Part shown: positions 46,486 to 59,501 of the stretch, one piece after another | How the letters are laid out: each line of letters starts with the position of its first letter | Position numbering within the stretch: position 1 is the stretch's first letter | Source of the DNA: Owenia fusiformis | Lineage: Eukaryota; Annelida; Polychaeta; Sabellida; Oweniidae | Direction: 5' to 3' | Assembly (NCBI GenBank): GCA_903813345.2 | Contig: CAIIXF020000010.1 | Location: forward strand, 30,066,828 to 30,130,827 | DNA: 64,000 nucleotides | The notes under the pieces: model-generated | Database searches by the model: none | What the model was told of the DNA's origin: nothing | Seen by the model: only the letters and a program-made list of their open reading frames with translations | Translations under genes and position numbers: made by a program

Positions 46486-47235
46486 CTATGAAAAAAAATT
46501 GATTTCATACATGATACATCAGGGTGCAAAATAAGATGATTTTCCGTTTGAAGAACCATAATTCATCTGCATATTTCAACGTTATCAATGTCGACAAAGA
46601 TTTTCATATTTTTTACATATTGTATATTTAAACGTCCTCTTTTGCATACTTTAAGTTTTAATGATGGTAATATCTTAAATTTTTGCATAAAAAATATTAG
46701 CGAACCCCCTAAGTCATTTTCATGATTCATACAACATGTATTGCATAATCCTGTGAGACGCAATTTAAGAATTTATTGTTTTTCAATTTCTAAGATTTCT
46801 AATTAAGAAGCATATTCAAATGATTTTTTCATGATATGCTTATGACATGTCAAGGTTTATTATCTGTTGTTTTTACATCGGTCCAACTGAATTATGCAAT
46901 AGATGTTGGTAAAAAGTTGGTAACAATTGGTACATTGATAACATTGAAATATGCAGTAAATTTGGTTCTCCAAACCAAAAATCATCTTTGGTTCTCCAAA
47001 CCAAAAAATCGTCCTTTTGTTTGAACAGGAAATCAAATCCATGACAAAGCAATATGGGTAACCTTGGCTCTGCAAATGAGCCATAGCAGGTAGACATAAA
47101 TACATGCTTGAATAATGTTTATAAAAAAATGATAGGCAAAATTCAATCAAGTTTCATTTTATATGAGGGGAAAGGGGAAGTTAAAATGATCAAATCTATC
47201 TCTGACCAATATTTTTTTCAACACTTTTGACCCAC

Positions 47236-47288
47236 CTTGCTTTTGCAATTATTGTGTGGCATCTGGACTGTCTAATCTTGTACGAGGA
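47236..47288 (-). CDS. ATR: ATR small exon
   Basis: 53 nt between TTGCAG and GTGGGT. Encodes SSYKIRQSRCHTIIAKA plus a split Arg. It fits the SSYPxRxxRCxxILxKA segment and is required to keep the frame between its neighbours. Confidence 0.92.
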
Positions 47289-47592
47289 CTGCAACATAAA
47301 AAATACAATAATTCTACAAATTCACGTACAAGTTGCCTTGAAAATGTGTAGCTTAATCTTCCTAGTGTCACCACCTGGTAGCAATTACAATAGTGTAACC
47401 ATTTGTTACAGACACAATAACTACATGTAGTAACTAAACAAATAGTACAACAACTTATTTTGTTGACATAAGCAGAACAAACAAATAATTTGAAAATTTT
47501 GCTAATTGCTGCACACTATTAAGGACAATTTTAAATCAAAATAGAGTTGAGTGATGTTGGCCAAAGAAGATGTTACCGTATGTGTAATATAC

Positions 47593-47661
47593 CTTAGAGA
47601 CAGCCATCATTAGCCACATAGCCTGTTGAGGGTAGTTGTGCATCATATTGCTTATTAGTTC
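47593..47661 (-). CDS. ATR: ATR exon with YPQQAMW motif
   Basis: 69 nt, phase 0 at both ends, between TTTTTCAG and GTATAT. Encodes ELISNMMHNYPQQAMWLMMA plus VSK; YPQQAMW is a strongly conserved ATR signature. Confidence 0.96.
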
Positions 47662-49559
47662 CTGAAAAACATTAAAGGACAAGATCGTTGAACATAGGTG
47701 AAGGGGTTTCACTAGAATTTCTCACAAGAGGCTAAAAATAAATGAAAACAACAGGCAAAATAAATTGAAATCATATATTTAACATGGAAAAGTTAAAAAG
47801 TCCCTAAAAACAACAGCTGATTTTTTGAAAACAACCGGTGAAAAATAGCCTGTTGCCTGCTGCTAATGAAACCCCTGCTCATTGCACATAAAAGATCACA
47901 GGGCTCCTTTGAGGAGGGGTTTCTGGGTCTATCATCCAGGCTAATTACATTAATTATGACCGTATATATACAGGATATACCCAAGAGGTATTGCTCACCT
48001 TCATTGGTGGTAAACAAAATACAATACAATACACGATAGATCAAAAATCCAAGGAATGTACATGTATCTAGTTTCATTATCAATCTTTTAATCTATCAAC
48101 ATTATATATCTCTCTATACCTACTAGCATTCATGCCACCAATAAAAAAAAAGTATAAATACTGAAGCAAGGGCCGATAACTTTTGAGATTTACTTCTGTG
48201 ATAGGGGGTTGGTTATGTTCCAAGTCTCAATAAGACTTGCTTATGTTAAAGTCTCACTGGTTTCACGCTTTCTATCAATAACAAACACTCAATGTGGGTT
48301 TATATGTCCTTTATCCTGTATAAAATAATATTCTATGTATAACAGTAAAGTACAAATGTATATCTAATGAGAACAGGCGTTGACACCTCAAGACCAAGAA
48401 TGCAATTGACTTATAGACACCGGTCCCGCTCCTTGCTTCAGATCCTGGTCATGTGACATGTTGGTCACTGTGATTGGTGAAAACTAATTACACTATCACC
48501 CAATCAGGAGCAAGGAGCCCTCCCACCAGCTGCCTGTAATATTAGATATAATGAAAGATTTTAAGGTTACTTAATATTGTAAAAGATCAAAAGATGTCAC
48601 TGTAGTCTAAAATGAAAGTGAAAGTAAATGAGCCACTTGTTACATTACCAAGGATTAATATTATTTACTCAATGACACACTTAATAGGAGATCATTACCC
48701 GTGTCTATTAATTTGAAATGCTACTGTTGAAGGGCCTCTGAAGCAAGCTTATTGGTGAGGTGCAAAAATATTTGTACTTTAAAAAATCATTTGATTGATT
48801 TGTGTGTAAGCTGTAGGTTGATCAGTATCTGACCTTTCAAAATTGAAAGTTTGGAAGAATTTAACTTAAATGGATAATGATTTCTTTTTGGTCAGGGGGC
48901 ATATTTATCTTGAACGCTGACAGGGTTATCTCAACCCACTTGTTGTGTTTATGAAATCAAATATCAAATGATAAGAATACAATTATTAAGGCAAGCCTCT
49001 CTATTTTAAGCACCTCCTCTTTTTTAGGCTTGTTTGTTCATCTGTTCTATTCAAATAATGTATTCAACTGAATGGTAATATGAAAGTCACAGCGTACTAC
49101 GGTGATCAGTTAACCCTCTAATTTCAATTAATCACCAAACAATGTAATTCTATTTCATTATAATTTCTACTATAATATATTATTTATATAATATTATAAT
49201 TTCTATTTTATCATATCATATCATATTACATTGTATTGTATTATACTATATATATACAGCTTGTATGAAATTACAAATGCACTAATGAATGAGTGTACAT
49301 TATTTTAGAATAATATATTGTAGAAATAAATAAATACAATTTTTAAATAAACAAATATTCATGAAAATTATTCAATGGAATATATGATGTTATTGTTATT
49401 TGCAAATTTATTTCTCATATATGTTTATTGAGTGTCTTGAATTTAACCATCAAATGTTGATGTGGCTAAAATATAAAGCTAACTTCATGTCACAATAACC
49501 TAAATAGTTTAACTTAAGTTTCAATGGGTTAAGAATCAATAAATCAAAAAATTTTAAGT

Positions 49560-50540
49560 AGGGGAAACCTGAGACCAAGAAACAAATTTAACAAAACTGA
49601 TTTAATAAAACTTAACAAAACTGATTTAATAAAACTGACAAAACAATTAACAAAACAATTAACAAAACTGAAGTTTTAAGTTTTAACAAGACTGATATGA
49701 AACAATTAACAAAACAATAAAACAATTAACAAAACAATTAACAAAACTGAAGTTTTAAGTTTTAACAAGACTGATAAGAAACAATTAACAAAACAATTAA
49801 CAAAAAAATGATAAGTTTTAAGTTTTAGAAAAAAAATTAACAAAACTGATTTAATAAAACTGACAAAACAATTAACAAAACAATTAACAAAACTGAAGTT
49901 TTAAGTTTTAACAAGACTGATATGAAACAATTAACAAAACAATAAAACAATTAACAAAACAATTAACAAAACTGAAGTTTTAAGTTTTAACAAGACTGAT
50001 AAGAAACGATTAACAAAACAATTAACAAAACTGAAGTTTTAAGTTTTAGAAAAAAATTTAACAAAACTGATAAAAAACAATTAAAACAATCAACAAAACT
50101 GAAGTTTTAAGTTTTAGAAAAAAATAACAGAATAGTAAGAAACAATTAAAAAAAATTAACAAAACTGAAGTTTTAAGTTTAAGAAAAAAAATTAACAAAA
50201 CTGATAAGAAACAATTAATAAAAAACAATTAACAAAACTAAAGTTTTAAGTTTAAGAAAAAGATTTAACAAAACTGTAAGAAACAATTAACAAAACAATT
50301 AACAAAACTGAATTTTTAAGTTTTAGAAAAAAAATTAACAAAACTGATAAGAAACGATTAAAAAACAATTACCAAAACTGAAGTTTTAAGTTTTAGAAAC
50401 AAATTTAACAAAACTGATAAGAAACAATTAAAAAGCAATTAACAAAACTGAAGTTTTAAGTTTTAGAAAAAAAATTAAAAAAATTTAACAAAACTGATAA
50501 GTAACAATTAACAAAAAAAAACTGATCAGTTTAAGTAGGG
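49560..50540. repeat. AT-rich minisatellite in ATR intron
   Basis: About 1 kb of interleaved copies of AACAATTAACAAAACAATTA, AACAAAACTGAAGTTTTAAG and AACAAAACTGATAAGAAAC. Early copies repeat as a unit of about 190 bp (49590-49760 versus 49840-50000), so it has higher-order structure. Confidence 0.9.
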
Positions 50541-51839
50541 GAATCCTGAGACCGATCTGAAGTTTATGCAAAAGTAAATGTCTTGGTATCAATTGATACA
50601 GGTGACAATTTCTGCTCACACATTTCAGTACATTAGAGAATTATAGCATTGCATTATGGCAAGACCTGACACAATACTGGGTGAGTAACAATAATGTATT
50701 TTCTATATAATCTGAGTTTAATTGTAATAATGTCATTAAAAAATCTGCATAAACGTTTGCATTTTTATGTCATCTAAATTACAAAACGAGGGGGCAAAGA
50801 CTGAAAGAACAAAGACCATAATGAATTCTGTGAATAAAAGACAGGAAGCATATGCCATTTTTTGACAACATTGCCTCACTAGGTCTGTGCCCAAATCTAA
50901 AATGATTTTACCATTGGTGATTTAGACAACATATATTCTTCAATAATATCAATAACAGCATTTAATACATTATTGGGAAGACTGTGAGAAATGTATTTTT
51001 CCCATAATTCAAATGTTGACCACTAATTGACCAATCAAATGCGAGTATTTCCACTGAGGTACTAACAATAAAACCTGTATATCTGAAAACCTAGCTAATA
51101 TGAACACCTCCCATTTTCAGAGTCATTCATTCAATCATGATTCATGATTGCTGTCAACAGTATTTTCTTGGTTTACAGTCCCTCGGTTTATAATGTTGTC
51201 AGTTGACCTCTGGAGAAGTCAACAATTTTCACTTTTTTGGTCCTGTTTTTTTTCTCCCATTGATTCCAATTGTGGGTTCGCGGAGATTTAAAGAACATAC
51301 AAGATCAAATATAGGGTTTATTATGTATCACCGGAAAACTGATTCTCCGTTCATTGCACTGTTGCAGGGCAGCTATATTCCATTAACTATCCATTTGTTT
51401 TACTCAAAAAGGTATGTGGCATTCGTAATCCTCCTCATTCTGCCAAAAATGTTCCGACATTCTTAATCCTTCTCATTCTGCCAGTCTCAAGCACAAAGAT
51501 TTGGCAATTAAGTTTCAAAGACTTGTACATATTGCTAATAATTCACTTGTTTTTAACTGACATTCTTAATCTTACTTATCAAGTTTGAAACAAACAGCAA
51601 GGGGTATTAATTAGAGGTAGCATCACATGTCCATCTCTACAGGAGGTTAATCCAATTTGATGAATGATAATCTTATGAAATCCTTATTTGCTAATTATCA
51701 AATTAATTAGTGGTAGCATCACATGTTGATCTCTACAGGAGGTTAATCCAATTTGCTATATGGTGATCCTAATTTGCCAATTATCATGGTATTACCTGTT
51801 TTCATACCCAGATATCACTGTAAAAGGTTAATTCTTTTT

Positions 51840-52065
51840 ATTACGTAAGTATCAATATTGAAATTTATGGAAAATTGACTAGTCCACTTAGCAGGTTAAC
51901 TTTTCAATATGGGGTGTTCACTGTTCAAGTTTGGAGGTGTTCCACTTACAGAGGTTCAATTAACATTAAGTCAATGGGTTTTTAAAATGGGACTTTGAAA
52001 AAGCGTTCCACTTGCGAGGTGTTCCACTTAAAGAGGCGTTCCACTTAGCAGGTTCTACTGTATTA
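51840..52065. repeat. GTTCCACTT repeat / MITE-like fragment
   Basis: Short imperfect repeats of GAGGTGTTCCACTTAC with GGGTTTTTAAAATGGGACTT, ending GGTTCTACTGTA. The same family appears at 61370-61535, 63124-63308 and 63750-63970. Members end in (T)TTTACTGTA-like sequence. Confidence 0.65.
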
Positions 52066-53459
52066 GAATGCAATGAAAGCTATGTGGTCAATAGAACTAG
52101 AAATATTTATTGAAAATATGTTCACATTTCTCTAAAATCCAGAATCTCACAAATGCAAAAACCTAAAAAAGTATTTCAAATTATTTTTAATTCAAATATA
52201 ATGCCACATTTAAGTACAGTATTTGAGTACATTTAATTCCAGCTTCTCTGTGCATAACTCTTGCGGTAAGGAACTTCATGAGCAAATATGTTTGTGATCA
52301 GTGTCAACAAAACATGATGATACCAATCCTCAATCTTGAAGATGTCTTGGCATGGGAACTCTATGTATCCACTCATCCATACCATGGAAAGACACATTGC
52401 TTTGTTTGCAACAGACATACAGACGGCACATGATTTGGACTTCAAAAATAGCCACACGCAAAAAATACACATGACAAGACAATCTTAGTACATCATCACA
52501 TTACAATGCTTAACACCTCAAAATGCATAATCATTAAAGCTTCAGCTCTAAAGGGTGTTGAATGAACTTTGCAATGATCTAACCTATCTAACTCATTTAG
52601 GAAAATAAACATATGTGAAAAAATTAGCAAACGAAAGGCTGCTTATGAAAGAATAATGGATTAAATGCGGATTTCAATTGATCATTTTCACACAAGAAAG
52701 CTAAATGTTGATAAATAAACAGCAAATAGTCATTCATAATGAACTACATTATTCTGATTTAAGATCTACACAAAAGAAAAGTCAACAACTTATGAAAGCC
52801 TATTTGCAAAACATGTACACAAACATAGAGAGCTAACCGCTACTCTGCCATGATTGGCTATGGTGTAAAAGAATCAATCAAGATTTCAATGACATTGCTC
52901 AAATAAAAGTATTGAAAGAGATTTGATAAGTTATTAACTTGTAAATAAATCTTTATCTTACTACAATGACTGCACCAATGAAAACTGACTATTTAACATG
53001 TTGGCGACATTTAAGTACTTCATGCCGAACACAACAGGAAATGGTAGCTGGCTCCCTTATCTACATTTTTAAGCATGCTTTATCATTCATTTTTAATATG
53101 TAAATATTTGTAATATAAAAGATGAATAAATGGTTTAACCTGATGTAAAATGATCTTGATTTCATTTATTAATTTATATTTATTTTATTTGTTATACCAC
53201 CTTATCTGACAAATCATTAGAAATAAAATAGACACACTGCACGTGAAGTTCTCATACAAGAGTCAACATTTATTGTTACGCACTTATTTAGAATTACAAA
53301 ACAAAGGTGATAAAATATCAAGATGAGACATCTATTTGAATGTCAACCTTTGTACTTGATTTGAGTGTTGGTTAATATATATCCAGGCCTGGTTTGTATA
53401 GGAAAAGAAATGCTGCACATGTAGTTTGAGAGGTGACATTTTATTGTATAATACACATT

Positions 53460-53520
53460 CCTTATATTATATATAGTTCTCCTTATATTATATATAGTTC
53501 TCCTTATATTATACAAGTTC
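53460..53520. repeat. Short tandem repeat, 21-bp unit
   Basis: Three direct copies of CCTTATATTATATATAGTTC-like sequence, the last diverged. Confidence 0.8.
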
Positions 53521-53600
53521 AGGAGTGAAGGTTTACCTTTTTTATGGTTCATTATATCATATATATTCATTAATTTACGTATAACTTCCTAGCTTCAAGG

Positions 53601-53677
53601 TTTCTCCTCATATTATGATAAACATGCTTAGATGATAAACGTCCAATTAAGCATGTTTATCATAATATGAGGAGAAA
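53601..53677. repeat. Perfect 30-bp hairpin
   Basis: 53601-53630 (TTTCTCCTCATATTATGATA...) is the exact reverse complement of 53648-53677, with a 17-nt loop. It is probably the two ends of a minimal foldback element, or the product of a recent inversion-type event. No flanking duplication was found. Confidence 0.88.
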
Positions 53678-53967
53678 TTATATTGTCTTGACCTCGTAAA
53701 CGGTTTCATGTAGCTAATACCGTGGTGGATGTATTCCCTATAGACTATGCCAAACATGTTTATTTTGTAGGTTATTTGCATTTTTGAATACAGTACAATA
53801 AATTGTAAACATTCAATTGTGTAGTTCTTTGCATATAAACTGACAGCATGGCCTGACATCTATACATAATTACAGAAATAAAAGGTAATAAAGAGAAATT
53901 AAACTCAAACATACAATATTGGAGGTACAATTGGGGAAGGATATGGGTAATATTTCATGTTGAACTA

Positions 53968-55262
53968 GAAAAACAGGAACTCCACGGAGTAGAAAATCCC
54001 ACCGAACAAAACATATTATGCTTATTATAGCTAGTGTAAATGTTTAAATGGTTGTGCACTTTGTGATAGAAGCATGAAATTTGGTTCAAAGTTGATTTAT
54101 ACCATTGTGAACTAGGCATCATCATATAAAATTTGAACCACTGGTATATGAGTAATCAAAGATTACGTTTTTTACGAAAATTGGCGGCCATCTTGAAATT
54201 CAGCCGCCATCTTGAGAATTATTTCTTGGACAGAGCTACTGTGTCCCTAGGCATAATCATATAAAATTTCAACCAAATCTGTTCACTGGTATTTGAGTTA
54301 TAAAAGATTACGTTTTTTACAAAAAATTGTCGCCATTTTGAAATTAAGCAGCCATCTTGAAAAATTTTTGTGGAACATAGCTACTGTGTCCCTAAACATC
54401 ATCATATAAAATTTGAACCAAATCCGTTCACTGGTATTTGAGTTATCAAAGATTACATATTTTTACGAAAAATGGCCGCCATTTTGAAATTAAGTGGCCA
54501 TCTTGAAAATCTATTTTTTGTGCGAAACTCCTTTGTCCCTAGGCATCAGCATATAAAATTTGAACCAAATCTGTTTACTGGTATATGAGTTATCAAAGAT
54601 TACGTTTTTTACGAAAATTTGCGGCCATCTTGAAATTCAGCCGCCATCTTGAAAATTATTTCTTGAACAGAGCTACTGTGTCCCTAGGTATAATCATATA
54701 AAATTTCAACCAAATCATGTTCACTGGTATTTGAGTTTTCAAAGATTACGTTTTTTATGAAAAATTGCCGCCATTTTGAAATTAAGCGGCCATCTTGAAA
54801 ATATTTTGTCGAATATAGCCACTGTGTCCCTAAGCATCATCATATAACATTTGAACCATATCCGTTCACTGGTATTTGAGTTATCAAAGATTAAATATTT
54901 TTACGAAAAATGGCCGCCATTTTTAAATTAAGCGGCCATCTTGAAAATCTCTTTTTTGTGCGAAACTCTTTTGTCCCTAGGCATTAGCATATAAAATTTG
55001 AACCAAATCCGCAAACTAGTATTTGAGTTATTAAAGATTACATTTTTTACAAAAAATGGTGGCCATTTTGAATTCAGTGGCCATATTGAAAATTCCTTCT
55101 CGAGCAGAGGTCCTACACCCATAGGACATAAGCCTATAAAATTTGAATCAAATCCGTGAAACGGTATTTGAGTTATTGCCTGGACAAACAGACGGACGGA
55201 CGAACGGACAGACGGACGGCTTTCCAATATCCCTCTCGAACTTCGTTCGGTGGGATAATAAC
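53968..55262. repeat. CCATCTTGAAA dispersed tandem repeat, second full copy
   Basis: Same start (ACTAGAAAAACAGGAACTCC...CACCGAAC), about eight internal units of about 145 bp and the same GACGGACGGA / CGAACTTCGTTCGGTGGGAT end as 40558-41560. The shared defined ends argue for a mobile unit, not a local satellite. Confidence 0.85.
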
Positions 55263-55549
55263 ATCTTTAATTGGTAGTCTTGTCTATTTCAACTGAGTAA
55301 AGGATAGTGACAAGGTACAGTAAACAGCTGATAGACCCAAGATTTAACCCGAGAAACATGCTTAAAGTGAAAGCAAAAGATTGAACCTGATTTGATAATA
55401 CACATATTTTGGTTAGAGTATTAAACCATATAAAAATTCCACCTAGTTCACTTAGCATTTTTGCACATTTTAATGCATTTTTGAAACCTGGATCTTTAAA
55501 ATTGATTTCAATATAAAATACAAAAAATTAGTACCGTGGGTACTGGGCT

Positions 55550-57187
55550 CACATGGTGTTGCTCAAAAGTGAAAATAAAAAAAACGGGTATAATTTTTTG
55601 CAGATTTTTTGTGACAAAATTATTTCATACAGCTACTCTTTACAAAGACATGGCTTTTTAAAATGCAGGACACCAGAACTTATTTGTAAAGCTAGGAAAT
55701 GGGCCAAAAGTGAATTTCCCGAGACAAAAATGGTGGCCATTTTGAAATTAGGCGAGATTTTGAAGCAGGAGTCACAGGTTTTTTTCTTTATTGATGTTGA
55801 ACAAAATTATTTTAAATCAGGAATCCTATCTACAGAGGATTTAAAAAGTGCTGACAGAGGTTTTAAAACGTGCCACTTTTTTAGACTGACTGAGAGACAG
55901 ATGGACGAATCAATGTTAACTAAAATGGCTGAAAATAAAAAAAACTGATATAATATTTTGCAGATTTTTTGTAACAAAATTATTTCATACAACTACTCTT
56001 TACAGTGACATGGCTTTTTACAATGCAGGACAGCTGAAATTATTTGTAAAGCTAGGAAATGGGCCAAAAGTGAATTTTGCGAGACAAGAATGGTGACCAT
56101 TTTGAAAATAGGCGAGCTTTTGAACCAAGAGTCATAGGAGAGTTTTTTGTATTGATGTTGAACAAAATTAACTTAAAACAGGAATCCTATCGACAGAGGG
56201 TTTAAGGCAAATGGTCCAAAAGTGGATTTTGCGAGACAGATGGACAAATCAATGTTAACTAAAATGGCTGAAAATAAAAAAAAAATGGATATAATTTTTT
56301 GCTGATTTTTCATAACAAAATTATTTCATAGATCTACTCTTTACATTGGCATGGATTTTTACAATGTAGGACACTTGAAATTATTTGTAAAGCTAGGAAA
56401 TAGGTCAAAAGTGAATTTCGCGAGACAAAAATGGCGGCCATTTTGAAAATAGGCGAGCTTTTGAGCCAGGAGTCATAGGGGAGTTTTCTGTATTGATGTT
56501 GAACAGAAATAACTTAAAACAGGAATCCTATCGACAGAGGTTTTAAAACGTGCCACTGTTGTTGACGGAAAAGTGGATTTCACAAGTCAGATGGACAAAT
56601 CAATGTTAACTAAAATGGCTGAAAATAAAAAAATAGATATAATTTTTCGCTGATTTTTTGTAACAAAATTATTTCATATATCTACTATTTACATTGACAC
56701 AGATTTTTACAATGTAGGACACCTGAAATTATTTGTAAAGCTAGGAAATGGGTCAAAAGTGAATTTCGCGAGACAAAAATGGCGGCCATTTTGAAAATAG
56801 GCAAGCTTTTGAACCAGGAGTCATAGGGGAGTTTTCTGTATTGATGTTGAACAGAAATAACTTAAAACAGGAATCCTATCGACAGAGGTTTTAAAACGTG
56901 CCAGTGAAAAGTGAATTTTGCGAGACAAAAATGGCGGCCATTTTGAAAATAGGCGAGCTTTTGAACCAGGATTCATAGGGGAGTTTTCTGTATTGATGTT
57001 TAACAGAAATAACTTAAAACAGGAATCCTATCGACAGAGGTTTTAAAACGTGCCACTATTGTTGACAGACAGACAGACGGACGGACGGACGGACGGACGG
57101 ACGGACGGACGGACGGATGCACGGACGGACGGACAGACAGACGGACAAGTGAGCGATTGCAAAGGCTCACCATGTGAGCTAAAAAAC
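55550..57187. repeat. Tandem repeat, about 300-bp unit, about five copies, with (ACGG)n end
   Basis: Units contain GCTGAAAATAAAAAAA, TTTGTAACAAAATTATTTCA, TTATTTGTAAAGCTAGGAAA, GCGAGACAAAAATGGCGGCC and AACAGGAATCCTATCGACAG. The array ends in a (ACGG)n tract (57075-57130) and GGCTCACCATGTGAGC. A 131-codon open frame at 55553-55948 lies within one unit and looks accidental. Confidence 0.85.
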
Positions 57188-57214
57188 AAACCCCGGTATA
57201 AGGGTGGTACTTAC

Positions 57215-57325
57215 GCTCAGCACTTGGAAGACCATATTATGAGGGTGACATATTCGAGATATAAGCTGAGGAAAAGCCGTCAGGAAAGTGTAAGGTGGGA
57301 GCTCATTCCCTAACTTTGCAATAGA
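57215..57325 (-). CDS. ATR: ATR exon, FAT domain (LISRICH)
   Basis: 111 nt, phase 0 at both ends, between TATTTTCAG and GTAAGT. Encodes SIAKLGNELPPYTFLTAFPQ and LISRICHPHNMVF. PYxFLTAFxQLISRICHxH is a strong ATR signature. The exon starts only about 28 bp from the tandem repeat just described. Confidence 0.96.
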
Positions 57326-58021
57326 CTGAAAATACAAAAAATGAGGTTTTAAGCATTACTAGCCTCAATCCTATTCTTTCAGTAATATCTAAAAATCGAA
57401 TTAATTTTGAATGAATATGATATCCCTAAAAAAGTAAAAATAACTATAAGTATGAAATCCCTCATAAGTCATAGGATGTCCTCTATATATTCAAATAGCT
57501 ATAAATATGACATCCCTCAAAAGTCATAGGATTTCCTCTATATATCCAAATAAGACTTCAATTGTTCAAATTCCAAATTCAAGTGCAGATACTTTTTTTA
57601 ATCAAGTGCATATATTTAAATTACTATGACTACAGCTCTTCAATATGTATAAAAATTGTCAATGTTACATTTTTATTCTTATTATTTTTTTATTCATGTA
57701 ATAGAATTATTATCAAGTGTTACATTTACATACATTCAGGAGGTTTGCAGCCGGGGCTAGCTTTATTTTAAAGGAGGAAGTCAGATTTATGAAAATTATG
57801 AAATAATTTGATTTATGAACTGAATGAAGTTAAAAGCATCGAAAAGGAGTTTGAAATTAGTGCCGTAAAGCTTAAGCTTGTTTTGCTTGAAATGGCATAT
57901 AAAATTGGACAGGTCCTTTAAGTTTTATTTATCTCTCTTAGTTCAGTACCCATGCTGACCTTTAGTTAATTAAGCTAGTAATATTTGAATGAAGCAGAAT
58001 AAATAAAATTCCTTCTCATAC
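57326..58021. other. ATR intron with palindromic-family fragment
   Basis: Contains two copies of ATCCCTC(A)TAAGTCATAGGA followed by CCTCTATATATTC (57445-57550), related to the palindromic elements at 15359-15950. Otherwise AT-rich; nothing else seen. Confidence 0.6.
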
Positions 58022-58217
58022 CTCATTCATGGTCTGTAGTGTAAACCTCTGTTGTCCAATGGCAGTTTCATTTTTGTTTTGTTTTGATTCACTCTCTACC
58101 ATCTTAGAGCCATACTCGAGCCAGATTGTAAGCATGCGTGGCATGGTCTGGTAGATGTACTGGCTTCCGTTTCTTAGAGCCTTCCCATAATTCTCTATGA
58201 TCGGCTCCAAGATTGAT
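58022..58217 (-). CDS. ATR: ATR exon, FAT domain (YIYQTMPRMLTIW)
   Basis: 196 nt between TTTTTTAACAG and GTATGA. Encodes SILEPIIENYGKALRNGSQY, then IYQTMPRMLTIWLEYGSK, a conserved ATR block. It starts with the last base of a split Arg codon. Confidence 0.96.
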
Positions 58218-58662
58218 CTGTTAAAAAATAATTTTTTATTTACACTAAAGTTAAAATACAAAAAGGATTAATGTCTTAGGACAGGATAATCACCAAGAGG
58301 GGTGAGGCGCATGAGGGGGGAATTATGTGCAAATGCAATTCCCTTGAAATAGGATCTTTTAAAACTGTTTGTGGAAATTCTTCTGTTCAAAAACTTTTCA
58401 GGAGGGGGGGGAACTATGTGCAAATGCAATCCCCTTGAAATACGATCTTTTAAAACTGTTTGTGGAAATTATTCTGTTCAAAAACTTTTTCAAAGCATTA
58501 TTCAAAAACTTTTTAAAAACATTGAGGTTTCAAGATTTTAAAACAAGATTTCTTGGAGTGAGAGTATATCCCACATTGAATTCTCTTTGGGAGTTCTAGG
58601 AAATCCTTGGCAAATTGACCAATCAGACAACTCGATCCATATATCGACAAGTTCCCACATAC
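58218..58662. other. ATR intron with short direct repeat
   Basis: A direct repeat of about 95 bp: GGGGGGAA.TATGTGCAAATG, then TTTTAAAACTGTTTGTGGAA, occurs at about 58313-58400 and 58403-58495. No gene. Confidence 0.7.
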
Positions 58663-58847
58663 CTTTGTCTATCTGGTCGATCACTGTTAGTCAAATGAAC
58701 CATGATTTTATCGTAATATTTGGCAAGGTAAAAGTGTCCATCTTCCCAAGTTGGATTCATATCTATGACGTCTCTGTATCGTTTCACGATTTCATTGCTT
58801 TCAATGCTTGAGGTCTCCTCACTGTACATTCCCCACAGGAGCAAGGC
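58663..58847 (-). CDS. ATR: ATR exon, FAT domain (WEDGHFYLAKYYDK)
   Basis: 185 nt between TTTGCAG and GTATGT. Encodes ALLLWGMYSEETSSIESNEI and NPTWEDGHFYLAKYYDKIMV, the best-known conserved FAT motif of ATR. Confidence 0.97.
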
Positions 58848-59366
58848 CTGCAAAGTTTTTTTAAAAACAGGATCATTATGATAATAAATGCTTCATGTTT
58901 CCTTCATATTGATTCCCACAATAGTAGGGCCTACAGTAAAAAATTCAAATTATGAAGAAAATATTATGTTGATCATGTTTTCAATTGCAAAATTGACTTG
59001 AAAACATTGAATTATTATCATTCATCACATGTCATTTTTTATCACTAGGCCCAAAAATTGCTTGCATGACGAGTACTGAAAAACAACAAGGGGGAGGCGA
59101 GGAATATTTTGATATCCTGCTTGAAGAGTCCAGCCAGCATGCCGTTGAGTTTAGAAAAGCCAGTGGATGCAGCCAGGACCGAAAAAGTAACTGTCTCATC
59201 ATAATATTCAACAAAAATCATTTTCATACATTTTAACTAAACTAAAAAGTTTAACGTGAAAATGGAGTCTAAAGGAGATAATGTACAACTTTTTACAAAT
59301 CTAAGATCCCACCTACGCCCCTAAGCCTTATTTGGCTCATTATTTGGCACCAAACTGTATTCTAAC
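58848..59366. other. ATR intron, no other feature
   Basis: AT-rich. Two 60-codon minus-strand frames overlap at 59032-59227 but have no splice or family support. Confidence 0.6.
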
Positions 59367-59501
59367 CTTTGCGCATTCAATCCTTCTGAGAAGTCCCTTT
59401 TCGGTTGTGTCTCTCCTCAGAGCATTGTCCTTGAATGTACAGTCAGGGTAGAACTCCTGTAGGCCTTTCTCTATGCATGTCTGGGCAAGGTCATGATCAT
59501 T
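59367..59501 (-). CDS. ATR: ATR exon, FAT domain
   Basis: 135 nt, phase 0 at both ends, between CATATTCAG and GTTAGA. Encodes NDHDLAQTCIEKGLQEFYPD and RRDTTEKGLLRRIECAK. It fits the position of the ATR helix pair that follows ERAKWxWxK. Confidence 0.93.

Larger units (their letters stand above)
47662..57214. other. Large ATR intron (9.55 kb), repeat-filled
   Basis: No exon or nested gene recognised. It contains a low-complexity minisatellite (49560-50540), MITE-like repeats near 51060-52065, short tandem repeats near 53460, a perfect hairpin (53601-53677) and two large tandem repeat families (53968-55262 and 55550-57187). Remaining stretches are AT-rich single-copy sequence. A 79-codon minus-strand frame at 52233-52472 is open but unrecognised. 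Confidence 0.7.

Noticed and set aside
49560-50540. Regular short repeats that might suggest a CRISPR-like array
   Set aside because: Units vary in length and spacing, there are no unique spacers, and the genome is animal. It is a minisatellite.
55553-55948. A 131-codon plus-strand frame
   Set aside because: It lies inside one unit of a tandem repeat whose other units carry stops in the same frame.
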